Shown piece after piece: positions 10,077 through 20,913 of a stretch of DNA of 64,000 nucleotides (position 1 is its first letter; each line of letters opens with the position of its first letter). The notes under the pieces were generated by a model that had not been told where the DNA came from, made no database searches, and saw nothing but the letters and a program-made list of their open reading frames with translations. This DNA is from Eretmocerus hayati (lineage: Eukaryota; Arthropoda; Insecta; Hymenoptera; Aphelinidae). The position numbers and the translations under genes are program-made. Location: positions 63,296,172 through 63,360,171 of the forward strand of contig CM056744.1 in NCBI GenBank assembly GCA_029851415.1, given 5' to 3'.

Positions 10077-12402
10077 ATGGCTGATCAAAATGAACAACAA
10101 AAAGGGTATGATGGCCAGTCGCAGGAAAAATCCGCAGATGGAGCCGATGACACTCTTAATCTGGAGGTTGATCCTAGTGATGTCTCTAATTTGGAATCAG
10201 AGATCCAAATTACTCCAAATAAATGTGAGGAAATATTCTTATATCTTCTTACGATTTGGAATCTAGAATTTTTTTGTTGTGCTATACTTGAGCGCATGAG
10301 GAATATTCTCATTTCTTGATTAGTATAGTTGATCAAAGCCATTCAACAAAAAAGATGCTGTGAAGTTTTTCACGATTTTTTACATTTGAATTGATTCAAG
10401 GCATCTTTAGGATTTCAGAATTTCGAATTCTACGAGAAACGAATCGTCGGGCCTGACATGAAATTGAATTAATTCCAGATATGATTGATCAAAATTTTCA
10501 CAGCAAACAAGAGTGACCCAAAGACTCAAGCAATCAATATGGATATACAAGTGCCTTCAACTTCGAGTCAGAATCAAACACAACCCCCTAGAATCAATCT
10601 ACCCTCGATTCTATCAAATGTGACTCTATCAAACGCAACTCAATCTATACAACAGCATCCTGGACTCAATACAACACCATTGAGTCATTCGACTCCAATC
10701 CAATCACGAGCACCATTGATTCAACTTCGGCAGAATCAATTGGAATCTCCAGCGGTAATTGCAAAGTTTTTACAGGATTTTTTGAATTCTTTGACGAACA
10801 CAATGATGAGTCACAAGAATGTTTTGGACATCACATAACAGAGTGCGAATATAGTCAATCGAAAAATGAAGATGACACTTGAATTGGAAAAACTGAAACT
10901 CCAAAAGATTCAAGCTGAAAAAGAAGTAGAAGAGTTGAAGAGGGTAAATCTTGAAAATCAACTCAGAATCGAAGAATCTCGAAGAGGGCGTATGAATCAA
11001 AGTGCTCCTCTACAATCACCTCGTTTGCCAGAAGAATGGCAATTGAATCCTCGTGTGAATTCTGTGTCGACTCAATCGGACTCTATAGCCAATGGTGCAG
11101 CAGCAGCTAGTTCGACTCAACGCCAGGTAAACACTGAGAATCTAGACTCATCACCTTTTATTAACAATCAGAATGGATCACAAGCTCCTGATTCTTTTAA
11201 TTTAGAACAAACATTAGCTACACTCCTAAAGAATCGAGTTGATAATGAATCAATTGGACCGAAATTTAGCTCTGATTTCAAATACAAATTAACTAAGAAT
11301 TCGAATTTCAGTTCATGGTACGATTGTTTGAAATCTGAATTGATTGGTTACAATTGCCTAGACATTATTGATGATAGTATTCCAGGTCCTCAACATTTTA
11401 CTGGGAGTCAAATCTTGAGTCGAAGATATAGAGTCCGGAATCTGATTCTAAGTAGAATTGATGAGAAGTATCATTGTCGATTCACGAATATTCGGAATCC
11501 TAAAGGATATTTGGAGAAACTACCAGACATGAAAAGAGAATAGATGAATCTTGATCCTACGTCTGTAAGAGGGCAACTCAATGTGATTCAAATGAAAAAA
11601 AAATGAAAAAGTGTTTGATTTTTGTGAACGATTCGATGAACCTTTACGAGAGTATCATGGCTCGGATGATCTGGCTCCTCTAGAACCGATAGAGATTTGT
11701 GCTGCAATTTATCATGCTGTCATAGGAATTTATCCTGATTTGCTGCAAACTAATACTTTCTTGAAGCAATCTAAACATCTAGGCATGGATATTGAAGAGA
11801 TGAAATCTTACATGTTTCAGTCTGAATGCCAGAGAAAGCTCAATTGTGTTGTAACTCAAGCCGATGTGGCAAGCTCATCTGAGCTCAAGTGTCACAGATG
11901 TAAAGAGTCTGGTCACTGGGCAAATGATGCAATTCATTCACTAACCGATACCAATCTATGGAAACACTGTAAATGTGCTCAGATTCATGATAAGAATGGA
12001 CCATGTCCTCAGCGTAGAGATGGTAAGAGTCATTTTGAATCTAGAATGAATAATGAGAAATCAAACCCGAAATCTGACAAATCTAACAACAAATTAGACT
12101 CAAAATTGTCTGACACTAACAAATCTAAAAGACAAAAGAATCATTCTGGAATCAAAAATCAAGGCAAAATAGTCAAAAGGACTGAATCTAGGACTCATAA
12201 GAGAAATTTCAAGCGATTTGCTCGAACGGTAATTGACTCTGGAAATTCTTCTTCTGACGAAAATGAAGAAATGGATCAAGGTGAGAGAATTTCAATTCAT
12301 AAAGCTTATCAAACTGAGAATTGTGAAGATTTTATCGCAGATTCTGGAGCTACTGATCATATCGTGGATCAATCTGATTTTATCCGAGTTCAAAGAATGT
12401 AA
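10077..12402 (+). pseudogene. gag: copia gag with coiled coil and degenerate zinc knuckle, broken
   Basis: The reading starts MADQNEQQKGYDG. The middle region is rich in S, T, N and Q, then comes a charged helix (MTLELEKLKLQKIQAEKEV, near 10870) and a gag-like region with the aromatic pattern SSWYDCLKSEL near 11310. A zinc-knuckle start CHRCKESGHW follows near 11890, with its last cysteine missing. The lesions I see are an in-frame TAA at 10836, a TAG at 11541, a frameshift at the A-run near 11595 and a frameshift near 12390. A possible intron joins about 10226 (donor T|GTGAGG) to 10485 (acceptor TTCACAG). The frame ends just after the protease motif. Confidence 0.7.
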
Positions 12403-13459
12403 AAATGTGATTATCAAAAGTGCTAACAAAGATGATGTTTCTGATATAGTAATTGATGGTAAAGGCAATTTAGTTCTAAGACATCAAACTCCAGACGATA
12501 AGATCATTAAATTCACTGATGTAATAGCAGCAAAAGATGTATCTGAAAATCTTCTTTCTCTTAGAAGACTTGCTGATTCAGGATTCTCTCTTTACCTAGA
12601 TGATAAAATTCTGAGAGTTTTTGATAAAAGTTCAAAAAAGACTATTTTGAAGAGAATTTACGGAAAACCGAATTGGATTATTCGATTCGGAGTTAAAGAA
12701 ACTGGTGTTGTAAACCAAAACAGTTTTCTATTCAAGAATTATTCTTGTAATGCGCGTTGAGTTTCTCATTCTGAACCACCAGATCAACTGAAGACAACTT
12801 CAGATGATCTAGAGACATCAACTCCGGAGGGAGCAATGAATGATTCACCGAACTTGGGGTCTTTAATTGGGAGGAAGAAGGTTCTAGATTCGAATGAGAA
12901 TCGAGTTGCTGAGAATGATTCAATAGAAAAGCTCGCGATTAGTCCTGAAGATTTCATATCTTTCGTAGAAGTAGAAGTTTGTTTTCAAGATTCTACCGAA
13001 TTCAAGAAACTAAGTAAAGGTCAATCATGGCATGCTAGGTTGGGTCATGCTTCATTAGGTTATTTGAAAATGCCTCAAAAGAAACTTGAGCTATTGAAGG
13101 ATGTAGTTTTTGATGAGTCTTATTTAGAATGTGTAGTCCGCATAATATCAACGATGGAAAAGTTACCCTTCAAAAAATTAGAGCTAAATGTCAAATACCT
13201 CTTGAAGTTATTCACACAGACATTATGGGACCTATCAGTCCTACGTCATTTCCTGGCCAATGCGATTCATCATTGTTTTTGTGGATGATTACTCTAGGTA
13301 CGCCAAAACTCATTGTTTGAAACGTAAAGATGAAGCCGGACAAGCATTAGAATCTTTCCTCATCTCAGCTAGAAATATTTTGGGATCAAATGAAAAATGT
13401 TGTTTCATGAAATCAGATCAGGCTTTAGAATATACAGGTGATAAATTTTCTGGGGTAAT
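12331..13459 (+). pseudogene. pol: copia protease and integrase N-terminal half, broken
   Basis: FIADSGATDHIV (near 12333-12368) is the copia-type aspartic protease motif. GAG-pre-integrase is recognised by SWHARLGHAS near 13025. The start of the integrase core reads VIHTDIMGPIS (first catalytic Asp) and FVDDYSRYAKTH. Three frames are used: shifts lie near 12390, 13135 and 13258, and an in-frame TGA is at 12758. The reading ends at DKFSGVI where a 2.98-kb element is inserted; integrase resumes in frame at 16444. Confidence 0.75.
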
Positions 13460-14735
13460 AAAAGAGGAGGAGCGGTTTTTGGGGCCAAATTGAAGCAATT
13501 CTCTCGTTGTGCCTCGAGCAGCAGCCTCAGGACCAAGTATTCACGGAGAATAATTCTCTTTCTTGTTGAAGTGCTGCTGCTCGAGGTGACGACGACGACG
13601 CCGGCCAGAACGTGGGGATAGTGGGGTACCGAGATGCCTGCAGCCCGGGCAACCCTATCTACACCAGAGTTAGCCACTGCGGCTGGTGGCCAGGAGGCCC
13701 CCGGTCACTCCCGCAGATGCCGTACACCGGGTGTAGCTCAGGCGAGCTACCCGGACCCCCCGCTGCTATTATGCCCTAGCGAAGGACCAAGGGAGGCCGT
13801 GCTCCAGCCCCGGGGCTACCTTAACCGGGTGCAGGCCTAGTAATACCGTATTGCCCTCTAGCTCGTACGTATGAGCGAGAGCAGCTGATTTCCACACGTA
13901 CCACGCTGCGTACCACAAGTCCCCGGGTGCACACGGTCGTGAACCCGTGGCCGAGCTATGCGTCCTGACGGGCTGCACCAAGGTGCCCTGAGGGTGCACA
14001 AGGTACCTAGTGGCCGACTTGGGAGCGCGGGGCAGCAACAGCCGTTGCCCGAAGGCCCCGTGCTGCATCCACCCCGCGCCCTAAGTATACACAAAATCAC
14101 ACTCGCGTGGAATCTAGGGCAAGAACGCGATATCTCGCGCATTTGCATCACTCCCTCGCAATATCCAGCTGGATATTTATGACCTCGCGCACCACACCAA
14201 CTACTTGTAGAATCGCGTCGTGGGGAACAATCAGGCCGGGGCGCCCTTGTCAGGGCGACGACGAGGGCACGAGCACAACCGATAATGGCCTGATGGTGAG
14301 GCTGCACTTGGTGTAGCACATCCTGGGCTGCCTGCCATAACTCATACGCAGCAACCCAGGGTTAGCTGTAGTTAGACTATGTGAGATTATGTGTGCATGC
14401 AGCACTTGCTGCTTGCACCCACGCATAACCTGGCCGAGGATAAACCCGCGCGTCATCACACCACCACGGAGACGGTCACCCACGACACCGGTGACACGCA
14501 GGCCGACGCGGTGAGCCCGGGTAGCTCACCAGAGGACGAGGATCACGGAGCCGATGTTGATGCACGGCCGCGCAGACGACGCACTGCTAACTTGTTGCTG
14601 CCGGTGTGATGGCGCTACCTGACGGTGTAGCATGGTTCAGGGCGGGTATACCTGAGCAGTCCGACATGGGAAATCATGGGGACCCGGACGTCGGTCTCTG
14701 GGAGAAAATTCACCACGCAGACGACACACGCACAC

Positions 14736-14737
<2 letters not shown>

Positions 14738-14799
<62 letters not shown>
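14738..14799. repeat. (GT)n microsatellite
   Basis: About 31 GT units are preceded by a short CACACGCACACAC stretch, so the tract can form a small hairpin. It creates spurious valine/cysteine frames on both strands. Confidence 0.95.
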
Positions 14800-14802
<3 letters not shown>

Positions 14803-15550
14803 CCGAGATACCACCGGATAGTGGTATATTATGTACATATGAACATGCTGTGAATATGCACAGGCCCATATAGATATACTGGCGCATGGGGAGTACTATA
14901 TAGCTATAGTAATACAGGCTGCGAATAGATATAGGTATACTAAGCCATGTAACGAATATTGGGTGCAGTGAGAGGCCAAAAGAGGAGGCGATGCGAGCTG
15001 CCCAGCGCCTTCACGCCGGCCGACGCTTACTATAGGTGCAAGTGAGATAAAAAATGGTACGATTGGAGGCCAAAATCAGTGCCGCACATATATTTCCGTA
15101 CTGTTTGGCCGTGTAATTCCATGAATTCCGCAATGTGCCCTTATGTACTTCAAATTTTGCCGCGCAGCCCCGATAGAGGGTGTTGCCAGTTCTCCGCCAG
15201 AATTTATGGACCAATCAGAGCTCTTCTTCTCCGATAGAGAAGACGGAACTTCGGTGTGAAGTAGAGGCCGGCCATTAAACCACTTGTGGATCGGACGTTG
15301 TCTTAGGTGCACGTGCTTGTGCTCCGCTCGTCTCCACCGCCGAGTGAAAATGCCGTGTGCCCCCAGGAGTCCCAGAGGGCCGCACACTTGACTAATGAGT
15401 CTGAATAGTTATTCTGTGGAAGAATTTTGGACCAGGATTTAGTGTTTGCCAGCATAATGCAAAGTAATAACGGTGAGTCTTTCAACTGCTCATTTTTGAT
15501 ATAGTAGATTCCCTCGTCCCTGTCGAACTTGAGCCTCGTGCGCGCGTATC

Positions 15551-15916
15551 CTAGCCGACTCCCAGCCGATCTGGACTCCTGAGGGGACACGTGCTGAGGC
15601 CAAAGCGTGGTAAAATGAATAGCACACCCCGGGGGCCGCGAAATCGTGTAACCAGAGCCCGATAAGTCGAGGGAATTCCTCGTGAAGACTTAGTGCGCGT
15701 ACCGGATGGTGTTTTTGGGGAGAATCGCGTGGAAATTTGGTGTTGCTGTCGTCCGGACGACGACGAGCAAAGCCGTCCCCCAGGTGGATCGCCACCCCGG
15801 GTAATCGCGGAGTACTTGGTTAGGAAAATCCGGTGAGTGCGGAGCTCGTGCTCCAAAAATTGGAGCAGTTGGTCATTACCCCAACGCGGTAAATATTCGT
15901 AGCGTGGAGCGGCCAT
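15551..15916 (-). CDS. Hypothetical ORF in the GC-rich insertion
   Basis: A 121-codon minus-strand frame starts in a good context (AAAAATGGCC) and reads MAAPRYEYLPRWGNDQ onward. The first 40 residues look protein-like (balanced, amphipathic, with HELRTHRIF); the rest is low-complexity and arginine/serine-rich. Neighbouring frames at 15490-15795 and 15303-15590 on the same strand also look partly protein-like (for example LKFDRDEGIYYIKNEQ). A frameshifted or spliced gene of about 300 residues is therefore possible. No family is recognised. It could be a gag-like product of the inserted element. Confidence 0.25.
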   Translation of the reverse strand: MAAPRYEYLPRWGNDQLLQFLEHELRTHRIFLTKYSAITRGGDPPGGRLCSSSSGRQQHQISTRFSPKTPSGTRTKSSRGIPSTYRALVTRFRGPRGVLFILPRFGLSTCPLRSPDRLGVG

Positions 15917-16443
15917 TTTTGATCGAATTTCGGAGCAGCGTGCTCCTTGAACTTGGAGTCAATCGTTGGCGGAGTTGACTAGGCCGTTGAATAAGTGACT
16001 GGGCCGATAGTTAATTGATCAGGCCGTTAAAGAAGTGCTTTATACATTGTATTTTCAGGACTGTGAAGTGAATTTTCGTGTTTTGCGGGGAAGGAATTTT
16101 GAAAGACTTGTTAATAAGTGAGAGACTTCTACTACTGATTGAATTATTCTGAATCTTGGCCGGTAATTGTCCGAATGTGATAATATGTCAACTCCTGTGT
16201 GTCGTCCGCGTAGAAACAGCGTTTCAGAATAGAGGCCGATTATTTATTGTAACTTTGGATTTGATCATTTCGAGAAAGTGTGCATTCCCTACCCCCTTTT
16301 TTCCGATTTTCAGGTAAAATCACAGTAAGTGATGCAGTGAAGCCGAGTTGCTGTTAAATTCCAGAGTTGCGTTCGCCGTCCATTGCGCGAGACCCGCGTC
16401 CTAGGCTAAGAGTCCTTAAAAATGAATGAGTGTGACCCGTAAT

Positions 16444-17531
16444 CAAAATACCACGTCACAAGGATATAGAATCCATATTCTCTTCTCCTTACACGCCTGA
16501 ACACAATGGTACAGTTAAGAGATTCAACAAGTCAATCCAAAGAAGGATTCTAGCCATTCTACTTGATTCAGGTGTGCCAAAATCGATGTGGGGGTTGGCT
16601 TCAGAAGCTGCAGTCATTACATACAATAGAACTCCACACAAAACACTTAATTATGAAATTCCCTTGAGACAATTTGCACCATTAGCCAAATGTCATTTTG
16701 AACAAATCAGGAGATTCGGATATGTCGGTTATATTAAAGTATCAATTTCGAATCAAAGTTTGAATCTGAAGCAATCAAAGCTTTCTCAGTCGGCTACGAA
16801 GATATTAGCTATATTCTCTGGCATCTACAATCGCACAAGTTTATCGAGGCTAGGCATGTGCGATTCAATGAAAGATTACTTTATGGAGTTATCACAAGAA
16901 ATATTCCACAGCAAATTCAAATTTGAGTGAACCGATTCAAGGAGTCCCTAATCCTCATGATGAATCCATTAAATTTGACAACGTTGACGAAGAAATCGAC
17001 CTTGTAAACAATATTGAAGCAATACAACCTAAAAATCGAGGTAGACCTCTAAAAATTCAAAATACTTCGAATCAAAATGAAATTCAAGTTCCCAAAGATT
17101 TCCAGGGACCCTCAACTAGAAGTAAGACGAAAAGGAAACTCAAAGAATCAGAACAAGCACATCATGTTTCAGTTGAGAAACCAGTTATAGACATTAGTTA
17201 TGCTAACTACTCGAGTCTACCCAGGTCAAATCTTTCAAACGAATCGATGATGACATAGTTGGCCATATTTTACTTGCTTCTATACAAAAAGACCCGATCA
17301 CTTATAACGAAGCTATGGCTTCGCCTGAGAAAGAATTCTGACAGAAAGCCGTGAAAGAAGAATTAGATTCTATGAAATCAAACCAAGTTTGGACTCTAGT
17401 TGAAAAACCACGAATTCAGAGCAATGATTCCAGAGCTAATATCATAGATTCTAAATGGATTTTTAACAAAAAGGTGGAGTCAAATGGAGAAATCAGATAC
17501 AAAGCAAGGTTAGTTATAAGAGGATTCAAAG
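16444..17531 (+). pseudogene. pol: copia integrase C-terminal half and RT start, broken
   Basis: YTPEHNGTVKR (near 16491) carries the catalytic Glu region of the integrase core and is followed by TYNRTPHKTLNYEIP. A linker with many Asn, Gln and Lys follows, then the RVT_2-type RT start SNQVWTLVEKP, SKWIFNKK and YKARLVIRGFKD. I see frameshifts near 16750 and 16920, a TAG at 17256 and an in-frame TGA at 17339 where Trp is expected. The RT is then interrupted by the PLE and resumes at 20914 as DLEETYAPVAS. Confidence 0.75.
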
Positions 17532-17580
17532 ATAAAAATACTCATGAGTGATTGTGGTAGATTTTTTCGTCCTTGATGGT

Positions 17581-18163
17581 TAATATACAAGTTGGACATT
17601 TGGTCTCGTCGATCTTGAAGGACGGTGGGGAACTAAATAAATTCCTAAAATTTCATGATGGAAATTTTATTGCAACGGTTCGTCCACTAAGTTTTGTGGA
17701 CCTCATCAGGCTTCAGGTTTCTGTTTCGACATATGTATAAAGATAGAAAATATGAAATTTTTTTACAAATGATGGATGTATAAATATTTAAGATGCGCAA
17801 CTTACGTTAGTCTTTAGATCCTCATGATATTTTGGACGATCTTGTAATAGAGCACAGACATAACGTCTAGCTCCTGTCAATACAAGTAAACAGAGTGAGT
17901 CATCGGTCTCATTTTTCACTCATATTTATATTAGCGCGATCGCAGTGTACAGTAGGTGACATATATATAAAAAGTAGTGCATGTGGGAGAGAGAAAGAGA
18001 GCGGGGGGTCAACGAGCTTTGTCAGCCGTTGCCCACAACGGGTTATATACTTGACTGAGATTTTGAATATCGTCTTTTCTATTGATGCAATTCTCATCGA
18101 ATTTTATATGGATCATTTCAGAAATCAATCGTTTTTTCCAATTTTTCTCTGTGTCTAAAATTT
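17581..18163. repeat. PLE left terminal repeat, inverted relative to right (20318-20889)
   Basis: The reverse complement matches 20318-20889 closely, through the ribozyme, the GAGAGAAAGAGAGCGGGG block and the end of the endonuclease coding region. The copy stops just before the ORF begins to read at 18164. Confidence 0.85.
17674..17732 (-). ncRNA. Hammerhead ribozyme motif, mutated, in PLE left repeat
   Basis: On the minus strand the core CTGATGA, a 6-bp stem II (GTCCAC with GTGGAC) and the flanks match the right copy. The conserved GAAAC has become GAACC, which changes the A that pairs across the base of stem III. From known hammerhead requirements I infer that it is inactive or weak. It is antisense to the PLE ORF. 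Confidence 0.7.
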
Positions 18164-20473
18164 GTGTCGAGTGAGTCATGTTCAAAAAATTTTCGTTTAC
18201 AAAACTCTGTTTACTTTCGAAGACTTCTAAATAATGAAATTAGGGACGTCCATAATCAAATTTTTCGACTTCAAAAGAACTTAGCAGTAACCTCACAATC
18301 ATTATCAAACGAGAATATTATTCCAAATATTTTGAGCCAATTCCAAAATTTCACAAATGAAAAATCTATCAAATTACGTAAAAAATGTGATTTTACACGT
18401 ATGAAAAAATTCGAAAAAATCAAGCCGTCCATAACACCTTGCACGATAGATAGAAATAATTGGGTAAAAAATTTCAGCAATACTCCTCTCCCTTCAGATG
18501 TTATTGACATATTCTCATTGGGCCCCAATTTCCGTCAGAAAGACAACCTCAGTTTAAAGAATGTCATAGATACTGTCAAAAATGTTTAAAAGTGCATAGA
18601 GAACCTCGATTTGAATAATAGGGAGAAAAGCAACATCCGTCGCAAGATTACGAATATCCTATACACTGAAAATAACAAGCAAAGGCACATTTCTCCTGAA
18701 GACAGGGTATTCGCAAAAAAATTGAGCTTCACTAAGCACTTCTTGAAACAAAATTCAGATATTTTTTTCACTCGTGCAGATAAGGGCAATGTCACCGTCT
18801 GTTTGAATAAGTCTGATTACACCAATAAAATGAACGGTTTGTTGAGTGACAAAAAAGTATACGTTCCGATCAAAAATAATCCACTCAAAAGTTTACAGGC
18901 AAAAGTACATAAAATACTAAGAAGTTGGAATGATTCAAATTATTTGTCTAGAAAATATCATAATAATGCTCTCACACAGACGGACACCAACTTATCTCGT
19001 TGTTATGGTTTACCAAAAATTCATAAAGTAAATGTACCAAAAATTCATCAAGAAAATGTTCCACTCAGACCAATAATTTCTACAGTCAATAGCCCTACTC
19101 ATTTTCTTGCTTCCGTTTTATATAAAGAGCTGAAGAAATGTATTAAACCGCCTGCATCACGCATTGACAATAGCTTTGAATTAAAAAAACGGTTGGAGAC
19201 TTTAACGATCCCAAAAGATCATATACTCCTTTCTCTCGACGTTAGCTCTCTGTTTACAAACATCCTATGCTGGTTAGTGCTAGAGGCACTTGACCGCAGA
19301 TTTTCAGATATACATAATAAGTCTAACATACCATTTGATGAAATTCGTAAATGCACTGAGTTCCTTTTTGACAACACATTTTTTCAATTCAATAATAAAA
19401 TTTATCAACAAATTTTTGGTAGTCCGATGGGATCACCCATTTCTCCACTTTTCGCAGACATTGTTATGGATGACTTGGAAACTTCATGTTTACGTAAATT
19501 GAAAAATGATCACGATTGCACTCCTCTATTCCATTATAGATATGTCGATGACACTCTAATGTGTGTGAAGAAAGAACAGGTAGATGTAGTCCTCAATGTT
19601 TTCAACAGCTATAATGAGCATTTGCAGTTCACACATGAGATTGAAAACAATAATACCATCAATTTCCTTGACATATCTCTGATCCGAGAGGATGGAAAAA
19701 TCATCACCAATTGGTATCAAAAACCAACGTCATCAGGAAGGATCTTGAATTTCAAATCCAATCATACCATGAATCAAAAGAGGAACACAGTGTTCAATTT
19801 AGTCGACAGAGCCACGTCACTTTCACATAAAAAATTTCATTCCTCCAACTTGTCAATTGTAGAACAACTCCTTTGTGACAATGATTATCCTGAAGATTTC
19901 ACTGACAAATGTATAAAAACCAGATTACATCGTTCAAAAGATCTCATGAACAGAGCAGAAAGAATACGTTGCAACCAAATTCTATATGCTGGCCAGAACA
20001 AAATTTGTATTCCATACCACGAACGCTTATTCGGAAAATGTAATGCTCTGTTCAAACATAACGATATTCACACTCTTCCAAAAGTTTCCAAGTCATTAAG
20101 CTCAATAGTAAAATTAGGTAAGGACCAACTAGATGAATTTAGCAAAACTGGTGTTGTTTATAAATTCCAGTGTAAAGATTGCCCAGCAACGTATGTGGGA
20201 GAGACAAAAAGACAACTAGGTACACGCATTAAAGATCATATTACAAACAAAGATAAAAAGTCCGTAGTTTCTGTTCGCAGACTAAATGATAAACACGATT
20301 TCCATTGGGATCAAACCAAAATTTTAGACACAGAGAAAAATTGGAAAAAACGGTTGATTTCTGAAATGATCCATATAAAATTCGATGAGAATTGCATCAA
20401 TAGAAAAGACGATATTCAAAATCTCAGTCAAGTATATAACCCGTTGTGGGCAACGGCTGACAAAGCTCGTTGA
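18164..20473 (+). pseudogene. PLE reverse transcriptase with GIY-YIG endonuclease, one internal stop
   Basis: One frame runs from about 18164 to 20473, broken only by a TAA at 18587-18589. The RT core is clear: YGLPKIHK, LRPIISTVNSP, LLSLDVSSLFTNI, GSPMGSPISPLFADIV and the catalytic YRYVDDTLMCV near 19540-19572, then NFLDISL. The C-terminal GIY-YIG module reads VVYKFQCKDCPATYVGETKR (near 20152-20211), then the CCHH-like spacing seen in PLEs. No in-frame ATG opens the frame at its 5' end (it begins at a GTG after the terminal repeat; the first internal ATG is near 18401), so the start is unclear or lost. About 768 residues would be normal for this family. Apart from the stop it is intact. Confidence 0.9.
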
Positions 20474-20747
20474 CCCCCCGCTCTCTTTCTCTCTCCCACA
20501 TGTACTACTTTTCATATATATGTCACCTACTGTACACTGCGATCGCGCTAATATAAATATGAGTGAAAAATGAGACCGATGACTCACTCTGTTTACTTGT
20601 ATTGACAGGAGCTAGACGTTATGTCTGTGCTCTATTACAAGATCGTCCAAAATATCATGACGATCTAAAAAGAAACGTAAGTTGCGCATCTTAAATATTC
20701 ATACATCCATCATTTGTAAAAAATTTTCATATTTTCTATCTTTATAC

Positions 20748-20808
20748 ATATGTCGAAACAGAAACCTGAAGCCTGATGAGGTCCACAAAACCTAGTGGAC
20801 GAAACGTT
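20748..20808 (+). ncRNA. Hammerhead ribozyme motif, intact core, in PLE right repeat
   Basis: The core CTGATGA is at 20773-20779. Stem II is GTCCAC (20781-20786) with GTGGAC (20795-20800) and an 8-nt loop, followed by GAAAC at 20801-20805. Upstream ATGTC supplies the cleavage site (after C 20754); a 4-bp stem III forms from ATGT and ACGT with one G-U pair. Stem I is short (CAG/CTG with a small internal loop). It is sense to the ORF and downstream of it, as expected for self-processing PLE transcripts. Confidence 0.82.
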
Positions 20809-20913
20809 GCAATAAAATTTCCATCATGAAATTTTGGGAATTTATTTAGTTCCCCACCGTCCTTCAAGATCGACGAGACCAAATGTTCAACTCGTATATA
20901 AAAATACTCATGA

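Larger units (their letters stand above)
13460..16438. mobile_element. GC-rich 2.98-kb insertion of unknown class in copia integrase
   Basis: The insertion is exact: GTAAT precedes it (13455-13459) and GTAAT follows (16439-16443). Deleting the element and one GTAAT restores the integrase reading DKFSGVI then KIPRHK. It begins AAAAGAGGAGG and ends GTGTGACCC. I find no terminal inverted or direct repeats and no poly(A). The left half is distinctly GC-rich and holds a (GT)n tract; the right half is mixed. A 5-bp duplication would suit an LTR-type integrase, but the ends are not TG..CA. The class is unresolved. Confidence 0.7.
17548..20897 (+). mobile_element. Penelope-like element with GIY-YIG endonuclease and inverted terminal repeats
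   Basis: The element is bounded by a 16-bp duplication, ATAAAAATACTCATGA, at 17532-17547 and 20898-20913. It carries one RT plus GIY-YIG ORF and two long terminal repeats in inverted orientation (about 17581-18163 and 20318-20889). Each repeat contains a hammerhead ribozyme motif. The inner edge of the right repeat includes the last 50 codons of the ORF, so the left repeat is an inverted copy of the 3' end including coding sequence. PLEs are known to carry hammerheads and to have complex terminal repeat arrangements. Confidence 0.92.

Noticed and set aside
13634..14609. Proline/arginine-rich frames on both strands
   Set aside because: Overlapping frames on both strands in GC-rich DNA are expected by chance; no motif recognised.
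14606..14887. Val/Cys or His/Thr repeat proteins
   Set aside because: Produced only by the (GT)n microsatellite.
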